From positions 30,086,608 through 30,150,607 of the forward strand of contig OX419762.1 in NCBI GenBank assembly GCA_948567375.1: 64,000 bases of DNA. The letters run 5' to 3'. This document shows positions 55,471-64,000 of this stretch, one piece after another; within the stretch, counting starts at the first letter, position 1, and every line of letters begins with the position of its first letter. The position numbers were made by a program, and so were the translations under genes. This stretch comes from Lunularia cruciata. Its lineage: Eukaryota > Streptophyta > Marchantiopsida > Lunulariales > Lunulariaceae. Under the pieces are notes generated by a model. It saw only the letters and a list, made by a program, of their open reading frames with translations, had not been told where the DNA came from and searched no databases.

Positions 55471-56995
55471 TTCCAACCACAACCATAACCACCACAAGTA
55501 CTCTACCAAGGATCACCACCAAGTGCCATCACCAACTAAACACCACTCACTAATGTAGCTATAACTATGACAATTACACTAGAGAAAAGCGCAACCTATA
55601 ACTATCATCACAACATGCACTCTCACGGTCTACAAGTCATCACTTCCTACCTCATTGGAGAGAAACATAGGAAGGTTGATTGATCATCACTCCAACCTCA
55701 TGAGCAAAAGCACACTTGAGCACCAATGCTCTTAAGTCAATACACCTCACACCAACATGGCACACAAACAAAAAGCAAAGAATGAAGTCCAACTACAAAA
55801 AATTCTACATCAAACCCTCCGCCTCATAAATCAAGACCAGATTGACTCTACCACCATTTAGTATTTGACATAATATGAGTATCTACTTACTCTTAAGCTA
55901 CCAAGATCACCAAGGATAAGATGAAACTACCTATCCTAGCCAAAGCTACATGTGTATAAGTATCAGTCTACCAATCATTAAGGAAACAAATGAAGGTGGA
56001 TGAGTTGGCTAGAGTACTAGTATAAGAACCAAATATATAGGGTTCAAACCCTATTGCACACAATTTAGAAGAGTGGGCAGATTTTGCCAAATGGTAACCA
56101 TAAACTACCAAAAAACTCATCTAAACTAGCTAACTTCATGCAAACAAGCTTGCTTGTTTGCCCTTCTAGGTCTTCATAGCCTCTAAATGCCAAGATTTAG
56201 CCAAATGAAGCCATTCTTCTTGCCAATTTGAACCCTATCCAAATTCAGCAAACTCTCTCCAAATTTGGCCAAGCTTCACCAAAACAAGCATTAGCTAGGG
56301 CAATTTGGGTAACCTCCAACTTTGGACAACCTCCACCAATCCGATGCACCTCCTCTATAGTTGACTGATTAGCAAATCATCCTAATTAGGCCTTTCTTCT
56401 TCCCAATTCAAACCCTCTAAAAATCTGGCCAAGCTTCACCAACTCAAGCACGAGCTAGGGCAATTCGGGCAACTTCCAACTCTAGGCAACCTCTACCAAT
56501 CTGACACATCTCCTCTACAATTGACTGACTGCCAAATCCTCTACTAACTCTCAACTCTAGACAACCTCTACCAATCTGACCCACTTCCTCTATGGTTGAC
56601 TGATTGCCAAATCCTCCACAAACTCTCAACTTGAGTCAAGGTAAGAGGATGGAGATCTCCAAATCCCTACCTCAAGGAGATAGATTCCCAAATCCACCTC
56701 CAATTTTCCACTTCATGCTCAATTTGTACCAAATTGACTTTGATTTCACCTCCTATGCTCAAATCAAACACCCATTGTCTCAAATTGACTCAATTCCTCA
56801 AAAGTTTAGCCATTACTTTTGCACACCATCTAGCCCACTGCCAAATGTGGATCAACTCAAATAGAACTTCCATGCATAATCACTCTTAAGTAGATCTAGG
56901 ACCATGATAGAATGTACCAACAATCAACCAAGTTTGGAGATACCACCAATGCACTCAGTTCCTATACCCAATTTCCCTAATTTTGACTTTGTTGA
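55471..56995 (-). other. Copy B leader with partial repeats
   Basis: Untranslated leader. A block of related units (GACAACCTC(T/C)ACCAATC) occurs at 56324, 56485 and 56559, at spacings of 161 and 74 bp. It is a different repeat from those in A and H0. No gene seen. Confidence 0.6.
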
Positions 56996-57442
56996 TGTAA
57001 TCAATTCATTCTTTACTCAAATCACACTCAAATCAGATCTATACTTAATCTTTCACTCCACACTCTGCCAACAATTGAGCATTGATTATAGTCAAGCCAC
57101 ACCCACTCTAGCTAAGAGACTCTAAGTGATGCTTGCCAACCTCTATCCACCATAGCCAAGAACTCGAAGGCTCAACATCAAAGAAATGAGCTCTTTGGAG
57201 TTGTACTTTGCAAGTATACTCCTCTACTTGACCTAGGTCTCTAGCCCTAATGGCATTGCTAATAGCACATTAGAAGGTGCAAATAGTGCAAGTGATGGTG
57301 GGTCCTACCATGTGATTTGTAGCCCTAATCTGCAATTGGACCACCAACAAGTAATCCATGAGTAACTACCAAAATACCTATGACTACCAACACTACCACT
57401 CCATTTGAGCAAACTAACTTTGGTGCTACAAATGTCATGACA
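56996..57442 (-). repeat. 5' L repeat of copy B
   Basis: About 447 bp matching 46729-47181. It starts TGTCATGACATTTG on the minus strand and ends GATTACA. No R1 repeat lies beside it. Confidence 0.87.
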
Positions 57443-58776
57443 CTTGACATGTGCAAAGATAAATCCAAAAAATTCATAAGCAATTTGTTTCTTTCCCTTA
57501 ACATGAAAATATTCTATCATACACTACCAAAAGAAAAAAAAACAAGACAAAATTGCAGATTTTATAAAAAAGAAAGTGTGCACTACAATATCATTTAGGA
57601 GAAGACTAAAAGATTCTACCTTAACCATCTTGTATTGATTATTGAGAGGATTTGGCAAATGGCAACAATGAGATAATTGACATTTTTTTAAAGGGAAATA
57701 TTGTGATATTTTTTATGTTAATGAATGAATTTAGCATATTATTATCAAGATTCTCTAATTTTCTCCTAGAAGCTTATACAATAAGAAACCTCATAAATTA
57801 AGAATTGACTTAAGTGATTCTTCTTTATTATCATCAAAGCTTCTAGAGTATATCCATTTATCAAATGTTAGCAAATGTTTTTGTGGTATTGTCCTAAGGT
57901 ATACATGGAGGTAGAGAATATATACTATATTGATAGAAAATCCCCATAATATATTTATATTTTTTAATAATTCTTTTATGAGTGAAGTATATTACCTTTA
58001 CCAAAGAAATATTCTAGTCTACTTTTATTTGAATATCCATTAGTGAGTTTCAAAGTAATTGAGATTTAACTTTGGATTCTCGAGGAAGTGGAATTATCAT
58101 AAGGAAGAATTTGAGTGGAAATTGAGAGCTACCCTGACTTTTGCTAGGAGTGGATGTTATAGAGCTACATCTGAGTTTGAGTCCAAGATTTGGAAGAGAT
58201 TTTTTTTTATTTAGGTTGAATTTTGATAAAATCTACTAATACGTATGGTTTTGACCATATTATGCAGATTACACAAAAATTTAAGATTTTACATACTTAT
58301 ATTGAACACTGTACATTCTTCTTCAAGTCCCAAATGGTTAAGTTTTTTTACAATTGAGTTACAAGTTATGAGTCATTGAATAAAGGAGGTCTAAATGAGT
58401 GAAAAGATCTTCTTGGGAGGAGTCATTAACAATTTAAAAAATTGGTTGAGTAGATGAGGAGATGGATATGTGAATTTTTATAATACTTTTCAAAATCTAT
58501 TCCAAAATCCATACAATACCTAAATAAGAATCATAGATTGTATTGACTTCCAAACAACTTTATTAGGAGTTTTTGTATGTACTCAACAAAATAGATTATG
58601 GACTTACCACTTCAGTTATTTTTCTTATGATCAGCTATGGGAACAAGAATGAGACCTTTTTATCATTATTTTGAATCAGAGCTTCTTAAGAATACTACTT
58701 TGTACACCAAATTGTTCAAAATAAGTTTTCAATATCTTGCCACAACCAAAACGTTTGCTATATCTTAAAGAAAATG
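57443..58776. other. Unclassified AT-rich stretch between copies B and C
   Basis: About 1.3 kb, strongly AT-rich, with long T and A runs. No coding region that I can support, and no match to other parts of the window. Confidence 0.5.
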
Positions 58777-59442
58777 TGTCGTGCGTATATACATCACTAC
58801 ACAACATACATTGCTGTCAACATCATACACTATAGAAGCACAACTCACACATAAGTCATACATGGACTCTAAAGTGCCACAATAATCAGATTGTTTACCA
58901 CTCTCAACTCAACTCAACTTAGAGCAGTACTTGATCTGTCACTCTATAAACTGTCAACAATTGGGCACTGATTACAGTCAAGCCACACCCACTCAAGCAT
59001 AGGGAATCCAGGTGACGCTTGCTGGCCTCTGTTCACCATAGCCAAGAACTCAAAGGCTTAACATCAAAGAAGTGAGCTCTTTGGAGCTGCACTTCAAAAT
59101 TATACCTCCTAGATTTGAGCTAGATCTGAACCCTAATGGTCCCGCTGATGGCACACTCAACAATGAAAATGGTGCAAAGTGACGGTGGGCCCCACCGTGA
59201 AGTCAGTACCCCAAACATGAAATCTGACCGTTGGAAAGTAGTCTTTGAGAAATTGCTGAAATAACTCTAACTACTATCACTGCAACTCCAGTGTTCGAGC
59301 AATCTAGATGCGACACTACAAATGGCGTGACAATTGTCGTGCGTATATACATCGCTACACAACATACATCGCTGTCAACATCATACACTATAGAAGCACA
59401 ACTCACACATAAATCATACATAGACTCTAAAGTACCACAATT
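58777..59442 (-). repeat. Copy C 3' terminal block R1-L-R1
   Basis: R1 58777-58884, L 58885-59332, R1 59333-59442. The plus strand starts TGTCGTGCGTATATACATC. The inner R1 begins (minus) TGTGGTACTTTAGAG right after the purine run CTAGGAGGGCA. Termini TGTC...GACA form a short inverted repeat with the L start TGTCACGC. Confidence 0.87.
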
Positions 59443-59609
59443 GCCCTCCTAGCTGGCGGTTAGGTCCCTCTAACTCCAGATAGCCATCTACTCTAAGTAT
59501 ATGGTATACCCTATAATGGGCAAAGATCAAGAGGCTGGGTGCTATGGAGCCCCATCGTTAGTCGCATGTTCTGCAATCTATACCATACAAAGAATGAACT
59601 AGCTATAGG

Positions 59610-60101
59610 TCAAATATATCTAGGACATAACCATTGTCCTTGAGGAACCACCGTGAGGGGAGGAGTCATACATACCATATGCCATCCTCTCAAATAGCTA
59701 TCACACACTAACATAGTAGCGGCTCCACCAGAAGAGCCACATAACATACACTTCAAGCCTACATGTACAAGTGCCAAGCTTGGGTCCATAGTACCATCAA
59801 TGTTTGGGAGGTAGCATGGCGCACAATTGCACACATGATCCTTCCAAACAACACCATCACATCTTTCTAACACAAGGACTCCATATGGCAAAACCTCACA
59901 CACTCTCAAGATAGTACGGCCTATTGAAATGTCAAGTGTCGTCGGTGCTGTTTGCTGTAGATATACATAGTCGCATGGATGAAATCGAAAAATCGAGGGT
60001 CTATAACCTCCTCCTTGAATGGTAGCATAGCGTAAAGTATCTCTATGCTGAGCAATTGCCAAGTTCTCAAAGGCCATTGGCATCACATACCGCGAGGTCA
60101 T
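59610..60101 (-). pseudogene. Copy C integrase C-terminus with PHD finger
   Basis: A 163-codon frame, the longest for this domain. It starts TSRYVMPMAFENLAIAQHRD, with a beta-rich part (FRFHPCDYVYLQQTAPTTLD, then ISIGRTILRVCEVLPYGVLV). The PHD finger is at residues about 118-162: CMLCGSSGGAATMLVCDSYL, GWHMVCMTPPLTVVPQGQWL and CPRY. Ligands 4 and 8 are Y (TGT to TAT type changes). Together with copy A, which keeps those cysteines, all eight positions are seen across copies. It follows integrase without break, so it is part of the integrase polypeptide. Confidence 0.88.
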
Positions 60102-60109
60102 CCAAGTCC

Positions 60110-60830
60110 AAAACTATAGTAGCATCTCAATAAATGGTTGCAGGTAAATTTGGATCTCGTCCATAGAGTAGAAAGTATGGAGAGAAGGATGCTAAGGAGG
60201 CTTGCCGGCTAAACCGATAGCCCATGGCCAACCAAGGTAACTAGAGATCCCAATCTCTCAAGTGGCCTCTTTGCAAACCATACTTTTGCAATCCTCTCTT
60301 CACCGTCCAAACTACTCTCTCTACTAAGCCATCTGCCTCAGGGTGATCTTAGGATGTAGTACAATGATCAATCAAAGCCTTGTCACACAAGACCTAAAAC
60401 TCTCCCAAGAACTATGTACCCTGATCAGTCAAAACCTCAACTGGTGCACCAAAATGACTAAGAACTCAATCTAGGAAAGAGTAAGATGTCCCTTTACTAG
60501 ACTTGTCAGGAAGTGCCACCAACTCAATCCGCTTGGAGAAGTGCTCCACCATCACCAAAACATACCAATGATGTCTCACAGTCAGCGGTAAAGGTCCAAC
60601 AAAGCCCAAACTCCAACGGTAACCCAATCCCATGATAGGTAATGGGTGTAACTGTGGCGTAGGAGCATTGAATGATGCTCTATCTCGGTCACAAACCACA
60701 CATCTTGCAATAAACTACTATACCTTGGTCTGCATACCGCGCCACCAATAGTGACTCTAGAGTAAGCTATATGTACGCTTTACTCCAAAATGTCCTAGCT
60801 CCTCATGAGCATGACGGACCAATTGTGGTC
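60110..60830 (-). pseudogene. Copy C integrase catalytic region
   Basis: Full Ty3/Gypsy integrase in one interrupted frame. The zinc motif is HAHEELGHFGVKRTYSLL and CVVCDRDRASF. The core starts WSLGFVGPLPLT, where the first D is G, continues YVLVMVEHFSKRIELVALP, then EVLTDQGT (second D), DHPEADGLVERVVWTVKRG (catalytic E) and RQASLASFSPYFLLYGRDP. Stops are mostly at codons that would be Q, W or R. DD35E spacing fits. Confidence 0.88.
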
Positions 60831-61228
60831 TCTGAGATGGAAGTGGTACTACTCGCACTCTACCATCCTCCCATACACACAAAAGATGTCTACCCTCCAA
60901 TCTGAACCGTCTGGTTTGCTGAAGAACACAATCTCTCTCCTTGGCCCCAACTGTGCCACCCACAACACCAGTGCAAAGATAGTCCATCACTAAGACATCA
61001 TCATGAATATCTCGCTGAATTGTACCAATATCTTCACTCTTTGGATCTATGACCTCAATAACTCCTCTTGTATGTGTTGAGAGAGATACCACCAAAGCCT
61101 CTGAAAATATACACAGAAAGACCGATGCATGCCAACATGGCACCATCTCCTCACCTGTCTCACCATGCCAACATGCTCCGGTCTGATCCTGTTGGCTCGG
61201 ACATGGGTTTCTACTCAACCCATCTGCA

Positions 61229-61590
61229 TCACGGTTCACCACTCCAGATCTGTGAACAATCATACTCTTGTAAAATTAGAGCCCATCCTGCAAGATTCCC
61301 TAAAAGCTTGTCGGACTCCATCAACCACTTCAGTGGCTGATGATCAATGATGAGAGTGAAAGGGTTACCAAATAGGGAACATCGAAAATGTGCTACTACC
61401 CAAACTGCTGCCAAACACTCTCCCTCATATGAACTATACTTTGCCTTCGCTGAATTGTTGGAGCAACTAGCATAGGCCACCACAAACTCCTTCCCCTCAT
61501 CATCATGTTGGGTGAGCACCACTCCAAGCTCCAACATACTCCAATCAGTATGAACCTAAAATGGTCATCCTCTGATTGGTCTCCTCAAAA
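61229..61590 (-). pseudogene. Copy C RNase H
   Basis: Frame 61229-61537: LELGVVLTQHDDEGKEFVVA, YASCSNNSAKAKYSSYEGEC and PFTLIIDHQPLKWLME, with the DHQ catalytic aspartate. The next frame (60757-61263) continues IVHRSGVVNRDADGLSRNP and on into the integrase linker. One frame break lies near 61255. Confidence 0.85.
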
Positions 61591-61769
61591 TAGGAGCAGA
61601 TGTCAACCTCTCCTTGAGCTCTACAAAAGCTCTCTCTTGCTCATCTCCCCAACACCACTCTTGTGTAAGCTTGGTCAGCTTTGTCAAGGCCTTGGCAATG
61701 GCACTAAATCCTCTAACATAGCGGCAATAGAACTTTGCCAACACAAGGAATGCTCGCACTCTGCTCACA

Positions 61770-62662
61770 TTCGTAGGCCAAGGAATACGTGCAATAGCCT
61801 CTACCTTGGTCTGCTAAGCACCAAGTCCTCTGGGGTAGATAGTGTGACCCAAATACTCAACCTGCTTGTGGAAGAACCTACACTTCCTAGGATGTAATTT
61901 GAGTCCATGAGATCTCAACCTCTCAAACACCTCCAACAACTATCTCTCATGCTCCTCCACAGTAGTGCTATAGACCAAAATGTTATCAATATAGCACCAA
62001 GCAAAATCCAATCCAGCTAGGATCCTATCCATGACCCTCTGGAACTCAGCAAGAGCATTCTTCAACCCAAATGGTAAGAACCTCCACTGATATAACACAT
62101 CCTTACCGTGAGGATCAATAGCCCAAAATGTTGTCTTGGACTTATCCTCCTCCTTGATTGGCAATTGATGACATCCTGCTCAAAGATCCAAAGTACTGAA
62201 GACCTTTGCATGCCCAGTTGCATCAAAAATCTCCTCCGGTATGGGCATGGCATACCAATCAGCCCTGGTCTATCGGTTGATAGGACGGTAATCTCCACAC
62301 ATCCGCCTATCTGTGTAGTTGCCATGCATATCCTTCTTTGTTGGCATCATTGTAGCTGATGCATACTCTCCATGTGAAATCTCCACCAAACCAACCTCAA
62401 AAAGGTCACTACTCCGGCTCTAAATCAATATCCTCTCCATCTCACTATATCAATAAGGACGTCGGAAAACTGGTGTATCGCTAGTCAGCTCAATCTGTAT
62501 ACCCGGTCCTTTTAGAGCACCCAAATCCTTCATACTAAAGGCAAAACAACTCGTGTGGCTCCTCAAGAACCTCCAAACCCTCCGTCTTTCCTCTCTAGTA
62601 AGCTTGGGTCCAAGATCTGGCTCCCAAGTATCCTCTGTAATTGTGGTAGGAGTGGAAGACAT
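61770..62662 (-). pseudogene. Copy C reverse transcriptase
   Basis: Pre-RT frame 62450-62662: TEDTWEPDLGPKLTREERRR and SMKDLGALKGPGIQIEL. Palm frame 61940-62164: KTTFWAIDPHGKDVLYQWRF, LPFGLKNALAEFQRVM and FAWCYIDNILVY. YxDD reads YIDN, so the second aspartate is lost. The thumb is in 61565-61768 (FLVLAKFYCRYVRGFSAIAK). Confidence 0.87.
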
Positions 62663-62674
62663 ACTGACTGGCTG

Positions 62675-63045
62675 CTACACTAGGCCCTTGGGAGCAATAG
62701 TGTCATGCTCTTGACCACTAGAGGTCCCAACCTCTATGTGAAAAACTCTCTCCACTCTGGCTGCAAGCTCCACATGTCCTCTAGTTGCATCCCATGTGGA
62801 CCAAGGGTGTAATCCAAGTAGCACACGCTCACCTGGATGGACTCCAAGTAGACCATTCTCTCTAGTAGTTGCTGGATGTGTCCCAAGAATACCATGTCCA
62901 CTTGGTCCATCATCCCCAACATGTGCCTGAATCGTCTTGATAGGCACAGGGCTCACAAGTGTCCGAGTGGTGATGCCTATCAAGCACATCCTACGCTGCT
63001 CTACCAAGCCAAGGCTCACAATCTAGGTCAAACAGTTCAGGTCTA
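62675..63045 (-). pseudogene. Copy C DNMT-RT linker
   Basis: Frame 62675-63019: SLGLVEQRRMCLIGITTRTL, ENGLLGVHPGERVLLGLHP and THVELAARVERVFHIEVG-like sequence. Two LLGxHPGE-type decamers appear, the seed of the duplication in copy B. No known domain. Confidence 0.6.
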
Positions 63046-64000
63046 TAGCTTGACCTAACATCTATCTCCTGGATGCCTCTGACACTGCTGGAACAGCGGT
63101 AATACCAGTGCAAAAACCAATCACCCGCTCTCTCTCATTTGTGTTGGGCTCCACCAACTGCTGTAATTGTGAGTCCCAAACAAGTCCAGGTCCTCCTTCT
63201 TGAAAAGCATGAGAGCCTGGGAAACTCATGAGTGTGGGAAATGCGGCTCTAGGCTATACCAACTAGGTTCACCACTATCATAGGTGACCTATCAGCCACG
63301 ACCATTGTTTGAGACTGATGCCCAACATCCAAGATATCATCAACAAGGATGTGGTCAAGTCGTTGAATCCCATCATAAGCACATTATAGAACCTCTCTAG
63401 GTAAGAGGTTTGTCCACCAAAGATGAAGACAATGAGCCCGTGATCCCACTTTGGCTGCTTCTAACAATACAGCAGGTCCCATCCAAGAATGGACCTGATG
63501 TGTACTTGCCACCACTCTGGTGCAAGAATCACCCATCAAAGGAACGTTCTCCAAAAGGTAAGCTGGAGAAACAGACTGATGAACCTGGAGATGTCATAGT
63601 ATCCATAACATCTCCCAAAATACACCAGAATGAGGATGTTGAAGACCCAAACCTCTACCAGCATGTGTATGTCCCTGACATGGCCATCCAAAAATCACCA
63701 AGTGAATAGGCCCATGTCTCTCTAGATCATGCGCCCCCAGTAAGGAAATGTCTACTAGTAAGGCCTTCTGGTAACCTCTGACTGCTGACATTGGTAATAA
63801 CTCCGGATATCGATAGGCCAAGTGTGCCACATGATGTAGAGAGACTTGCCTAGCAGTCTCATCTCTCTCTACATACAAGTACCTCTATACTTGTATACCT
63901 ACCTATAATACCACAGCTAGTCCGACGATGATCCCACCAAACAACTCCAATAGGCATATCCCCTCTATTGGATACTGCCAAGCAATGAGTGTGGTATCCA
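63046..64000 (-). pseudogene. Copy C C5-cytosine DNA methyltransferase domain (partial at window end)
   Basis: The clearest N-terminal half. Motif I near 63905-63955 reads LLELFGGIIVGLAVVL, with the SAM-binding FGG. Then the frame 63594-63878: YVERDETARQVSLHHVAHLA, where the acidic VERDE fits motif II (ribose contact), VDISLLGAHDLERHGPIHLV, and motif IV FGWPCQGHTHAGRGLGL with the catalytic PCQ. Motif VI lies near 63590 in a broken frame. The C-terminal half (63100-63560) is collinear with copy A. It ends in the RT linker. Any further N-terminal sequence is outside the window. Confidence 0.9.

Larger units (their letters stand above)
46627..57442 (-). mobile_element. Copy B: H-family element, strongly decayed
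   Basis: A 10.8-kb minus-strand copy with the same layout as copy A, ends included: 5' L repeat (57442-56996), then internal, R1 (47290-47182), L (47181-46729), R1 (46728-46627). A solo LTR-D (51462-52154) lies in the DNMT. Flanks CTTTG and CTTGA are compatible with, but do not prove, a target duplication. CpG is strongly depleted compared with A and C (for example GTGCGTATAT in A and C reads GTACATATAT here), pointing to long-term methylation-linked decay. Confidence 0.87.
58777..64000 (-). mobile_element. Copy C: H-family element, cut by the window end
   Basis: Minus strand, 3' half of an H element. From left: R1 (58777-58884), L (58885-59332), R1 (59333-59442), purine tract, PHD/integrase, RNase H, RT, linker, DNMT. 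The window ends just before the DNMT motif I upstream sequence. It is the copy with the most intact DNMT start and PHD finger and keeps CpG well. The 5' part (protease, gag, L repeat) lies outside. Confidence 0.9.

Noticed and set aside
57380-57598. Possible copia-type gag knuckle (CRFYKKESVHYNI) right of copy B
   Set aside because: The Cys/His spacing does not fit CX2CX4HX4C and only one Cys is present; the similarity is too weak to call.
1-64000. Host protein-coding genes, tRNAs, rRNAs, CRISPR arrays
   Set aside because: None recognised; every long frame is accounted for by retroelements, shadows or the unclassified block 43328-45486.

Overview
The window is nuclear DNA from a large, repeat-choked genome, most likely a land plant. 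The chromoviruses carry chromodomains and a tRNA-Met-type primer site, and another Ty3/Gypsy element has a tRNA-Asp-type primer site, both usual in plants. The species cannot be named from this sequence. I see no host gene, tRNA, rRNA or CRISPR. Nearly everything is decayed LTR retrotransposon, nested several layers deep. Every reading frame is broken, so the coding entries are pseudogenes described domain by domain.

Families. (1) 'H' elements: Ty3/Gypsy elements on the minus strand with the order gag, protease, C5-cytosine DNA methyltransferase, reverse transcriptase, RNase H, integrase, PHD finger. Four copies are present: H0 (split into three pieces), A, B and C (cut by the window end). 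(2) 'D' elements: Gypsy elements without a chromodomain, with about 670-690 bp LTRs (LTR-D) starting TGTAACAC and ending CTCACA. There is one nearly full copy, a fragment (D2), and several solo or partial LTRs. (3) Chromoviruses E and F (plus strand, chromodomain after integrase) and a fragment at the left edge. (4) LTR-X: two solo LTRs of about 730-755 bp with TGTAATAC/GTATTACA ends.

Layout. 1-737 chromovirus fragment; 738-3745 D2; 3746-7525 H0 part 1; 7526-25420 element D, which holds a solo LTR-X (10004-10757) and H copy A (12823-22150); 25421-26885 H0 part 2; 26886-40032 chromovirus F, which holds chromovirus E (27961-34267, itself carrying a solo LTR-D), a solo LTR-X and an LTR-D; 40033-43327 H0 part 3; 43328-46626 unclassified sequence with an LTR-D fragment; 46627-57442 H copy B with a solo LTR-D; 57443-58776 unclassified AT-rich DNA; 58777-64000 H copy C.

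The item to look at is family H. A DNMT3/DRM-like DNA methyltransferase sits inside the pol region, and a PHD finger (a histone-reading fold) closes the integrase, so one mobile element carries a methylation writer and a possible chromatin reader. Its insertion ends are also odd: copies A and B read L - internal - R1 - L - R1, a permuted or split-direct-repeat layout rather than two equal LTRs. Retrotransposon-borne DNMTs have, to my knowledge, been reported from charophyte algae and dinoflagellates, so the idea has precedent. This combination of domains and termini deserves checking.
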